Made by a program: the position numbers and the translations under genes. Shown piece by piece: positions 58,705 to 64,000 of a DNA stretch of 64,000 nucleotides. Under the pieces are notes generated by a model, which saw only the letters and a list, made by a program, of their open reading frames with translations, made no database searches and had not been told where the DNA came from. The DNA comes from an uncultured Commensalibacter sp. (lineage in GTDB: Bacteria > Pseudomonadota > Alphaproteobacteria > Acetobacterales > Acetobacteraceae): the NCBI GenBank assembly GCA_946699565.1, contig CAMPDW010000001.1:62001-126000 (forward strand), in the 5' to 3' direction. The first letter of the stretch is position 1. The number at the start of each line of letters is the position of its first letter.

Positions 58705-60165
58705 TTACCATGAAAGAATAAAATCGTCAACGTAAATATTTGAATTTATAAAATCTGCCCAACGATCCAAGATCTTTTCAACATGTTCGCTTGCATTTAT
58801 ATAATCTCCTTTACTGCCAAAATAATCTAATAGACGATTTTTGACTTCATTAGACTGAAAAATACCGTGTAAGTAAGTTCCGATTATTTGACCGTTATCA
58901 GAAATAACCCCTTCACTTTTTAAATTTTCCAAATAAACCAAAGGACGATAAGTACGATTATGTATGGTTTGCCCCATATGCATTTCATAACCATTACAAC
59001 GAATGTGATCAAAAATTAAATTACCCTTAACTTCTTTCAAATATTTTTCAGAAGATAAAACCGTATCACTTTCAAAAAAACCAAGCCCATCTATATACTT
59101 TAATGTGCTTTTTTCAATATCTAAAGGATCGGAAATTGTACGTCCCAACATTTGATAACCACCACAAATTCCTAAAACATATCCACCCCGACGCACATGA
59201 GCCTTGAGATCAATATCCCAACCCGTTTTATATAAAGCATTTAAATCTGAAATTGTATTTTTAGAACCTGGTATAATAACAACTTTAGAATACGCTGGAA
59301 TAGCCTTACCCAAAGGGACAAATTCAAGATGAACATTGGAATCATATTTTAAGGGATCAAAATCATCAAAATTTGCAATATTAGGTAACAATAAAATAGA
59401 AATATGAAGTTTTTCCGTTTTACCTAACCCTATGGTTGCTTTTAAATCAGCTGCATCTTCTGCCGGTAAATCCTGTAATAAATCAAGATAGGGTAATAGC
59501 CCACAATTTTTCCATTGTGTTCTATGACTTATCCATTCCATCGCTTCTGTAAACAAGGATAGATCACCACGCATTTTATTAACAATAAACCCTTTAACTA
59601 ATTTTAAATCTTCTGGAGATAAAACTGCATGTGTTCCAACCAGACTAGCAATAACACCACCCCGATCAATATCACCAATTATAATAACGGGCGCCTTGAC
59701 TGCCTGTGCAAACCCCATGTTGGCAATATCATTTTTTCGCAAGTTAATTTCAGAGGCAGACCCTGCACCTTCAATTAAAATAATATCAGCTTTTTGTTTT
59801 AATAAATTAAAACTATCTACCACATAAGCTAGTAGTTTTGGCTTGATTTCCTGATATTCTCTTGCTGTTGCCTGTCCCCATACTTTACCCTGAACTATAA
59901 TTTGAGATCCTTGTACATTATGCGGTTTTAATAGAATAGGATTCATATGAACAATTGGATCAACTCTACAAGCCATAGCCTGCAATGCCTGTGCACGTCC
60001 AATTTCGCCCCCATCAACCGTTACGGCTGCATTATTTGACATATTTTGTGGTTTAAAAGGCAAAACTTTATAACCTTTATTAGTCAGGGCCCGTGCAATA
60101 CCAGCAACTAGAACAGATTTTCCAACACTTGAACCTGTTCCCTGAAACATCAGGGTCTTAACCAT
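58705..60165 (-). CDS. cobQ: Cobyric acid synthase (glutamine-hydrolysing)
   Basis: CobQ amidates four side chains of adenosylcobyrinic a,c-diamide. The 486-residue protein has the N-terminal ATP loop FQGTGSSVGKSVLVAGI, PFKPQNMSNNAAV, EGAGSASEINLR and ADIGFAQ-like NMGFAQAVKAPVI. The C-terminal class I glutaminase has LGICGGYQMLG (Cys nucleophile) and GTYLHGIFQS (His). The length is usual. Its ATG shares one base with the cobO stop, so they are coupled. Confidence 0.95.
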   Translation of the reverse strand: MVKTLMFQGTGSSVGKSVLVAGIARALTNKGYKVLPFKPQNMSNNAAVTVDGGEIGRAQALQAMACRVDPIVHMNPILLKPHNVQGSQIIVQGKVWGQATAREYQEIKPKLLAYVVDSFNLLKQKADIILIEGAGSASEINLRKNDIANMGFAQAVKAPVIIIGDIDRGGVIASLVGTHAVLSPEDLKLVKGFIVNKMRGDLSLFTEAMEWISHRTQWKNCGLLPYLDLLQDLPAEDAADLKATIGLGKTEKLHISILLLPNIANFDDFDPLKYDSNVHLEFVPLGKAIPAYSKVVIIPGSKNTISDLNALYKTGWDIDLKAHVRRGGYVLGICGGYQMLGRTISDPLDIEKSTLKYIDGLGFFESDTVLSSEKYLKEVKGNLIFDHIRCNGYEMHMGQTIHNRTYRPLVYLENLKSEGVISDNGQIIGTYLHGIFQSNEVKNRLLDYFGSKGDYINASEHVEKILDRWADFINSNIYVDDFILSW

Positions 60166-60770
60166 TAATACTCAATCCCTTTTTGCGCCTTGATCCCAGC
60201 ATTGAATGAATGTTTAATCAATTTCATTTCTGTGACCAAATCAGCTACATCAACAAGCTTTTGAGGTGCATTGCGACCAGTTATAATTACATGCTGCATT
60301 TTTGGACGCTGTTGTAAATCCCTTATAATCTGATCAGGATCAAGATAATTGTATCGCAAAGCTATATTTAGTTCATCCAAAACAATCAGCGATATTTCTT
60401 CACGGTTTAAATAGGTTAACGCAGTTCCCCAAGCGGTTTGACACGATTCAATATCCTTTTGTCTGTCCTGTGTGTTCCAGGTAAATCCTTTTCCCAACGT
60501 ATGCCACTCAAGTAAATCAGGAAAAAATTCAACCATTCTTTGTTCACCTGTTTTCCATTCGGATGCCTTAATAAATTGAATGACAACACTTTTATACCCA
60601 TAACTCAAATGCCTAAATAAAAGACCAAAAGCAGCCGTTGACTTACCTTTTCCTGCACCAGTATGCACCATTAGTAGCCCTTTTTCTTCTATTTTAGAAG
60701 CAACAATGGCCTGTTGTAGCTCTTGTCTTTTTTTCATCTTTTGTTTGTGTCGAAGATCTTCCTTGTTCAT
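60165..60770 (-). CDS. cobO: Cob(I)yrinic acid a,c-diamide adenosyltransferase
   Basis: CobO (BtuR/CobA type) attaches the 5'-deoxyadenosyl group to the corrinoid. I place the start at 60770 (MNKEDLRHKQKM, 201 residues), which has AGGAAA just upstream. The longer frame would overlap cobP. The P-loop VHTGAGKGKSTAAFGL lies near residue 37. Other BtuR blocks are VVIQFIKASEWKTGEQ, WNTQDRQKDIE, VLDELNIALRY and VIITGRNAPQKLVDVADLVTEM. It is coupled to cobQ. Confidence 0.94.
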   Translation of the reverse strand: MNKEDLRHKQKMKKRQELQQAIVASKIEEKGLLMVHTGAGKGKSTAAFGLLFRHLSYGYKSVVIQFIKASEWKTGEQRMVEFFPDLLEWHTLGKGFTWNTQDRQKDIESCQTAWGTALTYLNREEISLIVLDELNIALRYNYLDPDQIIRDLQQRPKMQHVIITGRNAPQKLVDVADLVTEMKLIKHSFNAGIKAQKGIEY

Positions 60771-60789
60771 ATTAATTTTCCTATTTACA

Positions 60790-61290
60790 TTAAGCTTTGA
60801 TATCCAAAGGATATCCAGCAACAATCATCGTAAATTTATGAGCAACAGCTGCAATTTTCTGATGTAAAATTCCCGCCTCATTCACAAATCTTCTAGCTAA
60901 TTCATTTTCAGGAACAATACCCTGTCCCACTTCATTACTAACAATAACAATATTTCCTTGAAATACTTGTAACGCATCAATTAACTGACAGGTTTCTTTC
61001 TCAATATTCTGATTATCCAATAAAAGATTAGTTAACCATAAGGTTAAACAATCAATCAAAATTGAGCGCGCATTATTCGCCTGTAAACTATCTACAAGAT
61101 AAATAGGTTCTTCTATTGTCTGCCAACCATGACCTCGTCGTTTTTGATGCTCATTTATTTTTTTTTGCATTTCATAATCCCCACAACGTGCCGTTGCAAG
61201 GTAAATCCACGGAGCTGGATAAAACATCACTTGATTTTCGGCAAACCTGCTTTTACCAGATTTAGCCCCACCTAAAACAAAATGGATCAT
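60790..61290 (-). CDS. cobP: Adenosylcobinamide kinase/guanylyltransferase
   Basis: CobP (CobU) phosphorylates adenosylcobinamide and activates it with GMP for nucleotide-loop assembly. The start is taken as 61290 (MIHFVLGGAKSGKS, 166 residues), because family members begin just before the P-loop. The upstream in-frame ATG at 61377 adds 29 unlikely residues and would crowd the divergent gene. Visible blocks are the P-loop GGAKSGKSRFAE, LATARCGDYEM, HQKRRGHGWQTIEEP (guanylylated His), LIDCLTLWLTN and VSNEVGQGIVPENELARRF. It is followed by cobO and cobQ. Confidence 0.92.
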   Translation of the reverse strand: MIHFVLGGAKSGKSRFAENQVMFYPAPWIYLATARCGDYEMQKKINEHQKRRGHGWQTIEEPIYLVDSLQANNARSILIDCLTLWLTNLLLDNQNIEKETCQLIDALQVFQGNIVIVSNEVGQGIVPENELARRFVNEAGILHQKIAAVAHKFTMIVAGYPLDIKA

Positions 61291-61390
61291 ATCCTTATTA
61301 CTTTTTATAAATATACCTACCCTCAAAAAAGATATACCATAATCAAACGACCATGACTTATTTAAAAACTTCTTCAAAAAGGAAAAAACA

Positions 61391-62329
61391 TTGATAAAAC
61401 CTCAAATCCTTCAATTGGTTCCTGTATGCAAACGAGTTCAGGAGAAAATCAACACACAATTTATCAATCATATCAGCTTAAATAAATTACCAGAATCTTC
61501 AGAAATTCTTAAAAAAGTCAAGGCTGTTATAACCAACGGTGTCATTGGTGCACCAACACATATGCTTGATCAGCTTCCGAATCTTCAACTCGTAACCGTT
61601 CATGGGGTTGGATATGACAATGTCGATTTGCAAAAACTAAAAGAACGTAACATTAAATTAAGTATTGCCACGAATGCACCTACTCAGGATGTTGCAGATA
61701 TGGCTATTGCCTTATTATTAGATGTATCCCGTCAAATAACATTGCGAGATCAATATATCCGTAAAAATGAATGGGAAAAGGGAAACTATCCACATCAAGG
61801 AACCTCTATTTCCAACAAAAAGGTCGGAATCATGGGAATGGGTCATATTGGTCAAGCCATTGCCCAACGTTTACATGCTTTTGATAATGAAATTGCCTAT
61901 ACAGCACGTCATCAACGCCCTAACGTCAAATGGAATTATATGCCCTCTTTAGTTGAATTGGCCAAAATGTCAGATATCCTCGTCATCGCTGCAAGTGGCG
62001 GCCCCTCATCAAAACATGCCGTTAATCAAAAAGTCCTTGAAGCTCTGGGTGAAAGAGGATTTATCGTTAATATTGGACGCGGCAGCATTATTGATGAAAA
62101 TGCCTTGATTGACTGTTTAAAAAATAAAAAAATAGCAGGTGCTGGACTGGATGTATTTGAACATGAACCTCATGTTCCTGAAAGCCTATGTTTATTACCA
62201 AATATTATCATGACCCCTCACTCAGCAGGTTCAACCTACGAAACGTCTCAACGTATCGGTGCGAAAATTCTAAATTCACTCAACTGTTTTTTTAAGGATA
62301 ATACCCTACCTGATGAGGTTCATTTTTAA
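61391..62329 (+). CDS. D-isomer-specific 2-hydroxyacid dehydrogenase
   Basis: This NAD(P)-dependent enzyme family reduces 2-oxoacids such as glyoxylate or hydroxypyruvate. The 312-residue protein starts with TTG, with an AAGGA site about eight bases upstream. The family core is clear: VTVHGVGYDNVDL, the dinucleotide loop VGIMGMGHIGQAIAQRL, and the catalytic Arg in NIGRGSIIDE. The Glu lies in LDVFEHEPHVPE and the His in MTPHSAGST. The pattern resembles the glyoxylate/hydroxypyruvate reductase (GhrB-like/plant HPR2) group. It is divergent from cobP. The substrate is not resolved. Confidence 0.88.
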   Translation: MIKPQILQLVPVCKRVQEKINTQFINHISLNKLPESSEILKKVKAVITNGVIGAPTHMLDQLPNLQLVTVHGVGYDNVDLQKLKERNIKLSIATNAPTQDVADMAIALLLDVSRQITLRDQYIRKNEWEKGNYPHQGTSISNKKVGIMGMGHIGQAIAQRLHAFDNEIAYTARHQRPNVKWNYMPSLVELAKMSDILVIAASGGPSSKHAVNQKVLEALGERGFIVNIGRGSIIDENALIDCLKNKKIAGAGLDVFEHEPHVPESLCLLPNIIMTPHSAGSTYETSQRIGAKILNSLNCFFKDNTLPDEVHF

Positions 62330-62579
62330 AAAATAATTTCTCAAAAAATTATTGAACTGAAAAATTTTGCCATTTCAAATTAATTAAAATATGAATTACT
62401 TTCTAATTCTATCCTCAAAGGTCAAAAAAATTTTTCTTTTCAGTAATTCTTTTTATAAAATTATGCTTATTTTAGCTAAATATACTAAACAAAGTAGTTT
62501 CTAAACCTTTTGTCATCTAACTGCTCTTAAAATCATCCAATCACTCAATCACCAAATCATTCCCTGTACGACAACTATC
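62330..62579. other. Non-coding spacer, A+T-rich
   Basis: No gene is visible in this stretch between the hydroxyacid dehydrogenase and the kinase remnant. Short T and A runs occur but no clear terminator stem. Confidence 0.4.
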
Positions 62580-63125
62580 AATTAACTAAGCGTCCGGTTC
62601 ATCCGTATGTATATTCAAACCAAATCTTAGCCCCTTCAACTGTGCGTCCGAAATAACAATGCTGATTAATTAAACGCTGATGCCATTCCTGTCGATATGC
62701 CTTGGCAAACCTTTTTCATCAAATAATTTTTCCAGTTCCTCTTTACCAAATATAAATAATTACCCTCAGTAATGATCAATTTCGTTTCACAAAAAACTGA
62801 AATAGAACCAGCAATTGCTTCTTCTATGATTCGTTCAAATTCCAGCGTATAAATGACTTTATCTCATTTTTGATTTTTTAATCTATAAAGCAAAGAAAAA
62901 TAACCAATTATATCAAATGTATCTCAAGCACACTTACGTTCTTTACAGCCCAATCTTTCCAACTCTTTATTTACCAAATGAAAACCATCCATCAAAACAA
63001 GAACAGAAGAATCTAACAAGACTTGCTACAAAAGACGGGCGCGTTGACTTTACCGATCCTGAAACTCCAGCAATAGCTAAATTTACGCTTTTCCTCCATA
63101 CAAAGCTTCTTTGCTCTTTCAATAA
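62580..63125 (-). pseudogene. Decayed uridine kinase-like (FrcK/PanK-related) gene
   Basis: Translating the minus strand gives ordered remnants of a nucleoside/sugar-kinase-like P-loop protein. VNLAIAGVSGSVKST is the P-loop, with GSGKS changed to GSVKS. DGWFSF (family MDGFH), VIYTLEFERIIEEAIAGSI and LIITEGNYLYL follow, then EWHQRLINQHCYFGRT and a C-terminal TDEPDA. Stops and frameshifts interrupt it, so no frame is complete. This matches fructose-transport-associated kinases of alphaproteobacteria as I remember them. Confidence 0.65.
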
Positions 63126-63330
63126 ACGAAACTGGCACGACTAAGTTCTTTATTGTTATCTTACTTTTATACTTCATTTCAACTCATTAAATAAAACAAA
63201 AAATATTGCAGCATTCGATAATATATCGCGATTGCATATATCACCAAACATCTCTTGCCTTGGTTTTATAAACATCGTAAATTCAAGTTTACACAATATT
63301 CAATGAATTATCTATTTAAAGGTCTATGTT

Positions 63331-64000
63331 ATGCAGCCATCTCGCATTCCTGCAACAATTATTTCAGGCTTCCTCGGTTCAGGAAAAACAACCTTATTAC
63401 GTTCAATCATGGAAAAAATCACCCATAAGCGAATAGCCATCATAGTTAATGAATTTGGTGCATTAGGTATTGATGGTGAGATTCTAAAAAAATGTGCTGT
63501 TCCTGAATGTGAAGAAGAAAATATTGTTGAGCTAACAAACGGATGTATCTGTTGCACAGTTGCAGATGAATTTCTACCAACGATGGAGGCTTTAGTGAAC
63601 CGTCCCTTTCCACCGCAACACATCATTATTGAAACATCAGGATTGGCATTACCAAAACCTTTAATCAAAGCCTTTAACTGGCCTGATATCAAAACTAGAA
63701 TGACTGTTGATGGTGTTGTTACTGTTGTAGATTCCCCAGCTGTTATTACTGGACGCTTCGCAGACGACCCTGAAAAAATTGCTCAACAACGTCAGTCCAA
63801 TCCATCTCTTGATCATGACAATCCTTTACAGGAAGTTTTTGAAGATCAGCTTAACTCCGCTGATCTTATTCTTCTTAACAAAATAGACCTTATTACGACA
63901 GAACAGCTTCAAAATTTAACATTGCAAATTAAAAAACAAATTTCAAAAGCTGTAAAAATTCTACCCATTTTACATGGGAAAATTGATCCAGAAATAGTTC
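63331..64000 (+). CDS. cobW: CobW-family GTP-binding metallochaperone (5' part)
   Basis: CobW/COG0523 proteins are GTP-dependent metal chaperones; the cob-linked members are thought to help cobalt insertion into cobalamin. The first 223 residues are in the window and the frame continues past the right edge. P-loop SGFLGSGKTTLLRS is near residue 12, the metal-binding ELTNGCICCTV (CxCC) near residue 70, then IIETSGLALPKPL and LLNKIDLI (the NKxD G4 motif). The start is the ATG at 63331. The proximity of cobQ-O-P supports a cobalt role. I saw no B12 riboswitch upstream. Confidence 0.93.
   Translation, partial: MQPSRIPATIISGFLGSGKTTLLRSIMEKITHKRIAIIVNEFGALGIDGEILKKCAVPECEEENIVELTNGCICCTVADEFLPTMEALVNRPFPPQHIIIETSGLALPKPLIKAFNWPDIKTRMTVDGVVTVVDSPAVITGRFADDPEKIAQQRQSNPSLDHDNPLQEVFEDQLNSADLILLNKIDLITTEQLQNLTLQIKKQISKAVKILPILHGKIDPEIV

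Noticed and set aside
62917-63144. Plus-strand 75-residue frame
   Set aside because: It runs antisense through the kinase remnant, has a low-complexity composition and no ribosome site; it is a by-product of the decayed gene.
63324-63692. Minus-strand 122-residue frame
   Set aside because: It is antisense to the conserved 5' part of cobW and has no family features.

Overview
The window is a chromosomal segment of a low-GC alphaproteobacterium. The best fit is an insect-gut acetic acid bacterium (Acetobacteraceae) close to Commensalibacter. This rests on a long dcw division and cell-wall cluster, a NDUFA12-like complex I accessory subunit beside mlaD and a DUF2155 gene, 5-aminolevulinate synthase (the alphaproteobacterial C4 route to heme), aerobic-type cobalamin genes (cobQ/O/P/W), a Zymomonas-like iron alcohol dehydrogenase, and strongly A+T-rich spacers and third codon positions. 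The genus is inferred from composition and gene content, not from a database search.

Layout. 1-10.2 kb: dcw cluster murD(partial)-ftsW-murG-murC-murB-ddl-ftsQ-ftsA-ftsZ, tightly packed on the plus strand and closed by a terminator. 10.3-16.3 kb: lpxC, bamD, recN, ligA. 16.3-20.5 kb: a GT4 glycosyltransferase, a clade-3 type catalase behind a palindrome, and a Zymomonas ADH-II-like alcohol dehydrogenase. 20.7-22.0 kb: a heavily decayed OprB-type sugar porin. 22.4-31.0 kb: a surface-glycan/adhesin-like island with an RgpF-like protein, a 934-residue tandem glycosyltransferase, an RTX-repeat protein and a 1038-residue multidomain glycosyltransferase. 31.2-36.8 kb: a membrane protein, NAD synthetase, DsbB, and the DUF2155/small ORF/mlaD/NDUFA12 group. 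37.0-44.8 kb: a ribonucleotide-reductase-related TSCPD-like protein behind a row of DnaA-box-like 9-mers, RidA, recA, a divergent gamma-glutamyltransferase lipoprotein, a DsbA-like protein, hemA and a proline-rich lipoprotein. 45.2-52.6 kb: gap-pgk, a heme-oxygenase-like di-iron protein, ftsY-mtaB-dapF and a methyltransferase. 52.6-53.5 kb: a decayed extradiol dioxygenase (DODA/LigB). 53.8-56.1 kb: a DEAD-box helicase and a periplasmic protein with an internal perfect 96-bp duplication. 56.4-64.0 kb: late cobalamin genes (cobC, cobD/cbiB, cobQ, cobO, cobP, and cobW running off the end), a 2-hydroxyacid dehydrogenase and a decayed uridine-kinase-like gene.

How it works together. Most of the window is envelope growth: lipid II synthesis, divisome, LPS deacetylation (LpxC), outer-membrane protein assembly (BamD), lipid transport (MlaD) and disulfide formation (DsbB plus a DsbA-like protein). 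Around this core are DNA maintenance genes, lower glycolysis, and late adenosylcobalamin assembly. Three large pseudogenes (porin, ring-cleaving dioxygenase, sugar/nucleoside kinase) point to ongoing gene loss, as expected in a host-restricted gut symbiont.

The least ordinary parts are the glycosyltransferase/RTX island, the RNR-like gene with its DnaA-box row, the divergent gamma-glutamyltransferase, and the di-iron oxygenase-like gene. I saw no tRNA, rRNA, CRISPR array, prophage or intact insertion sequence.
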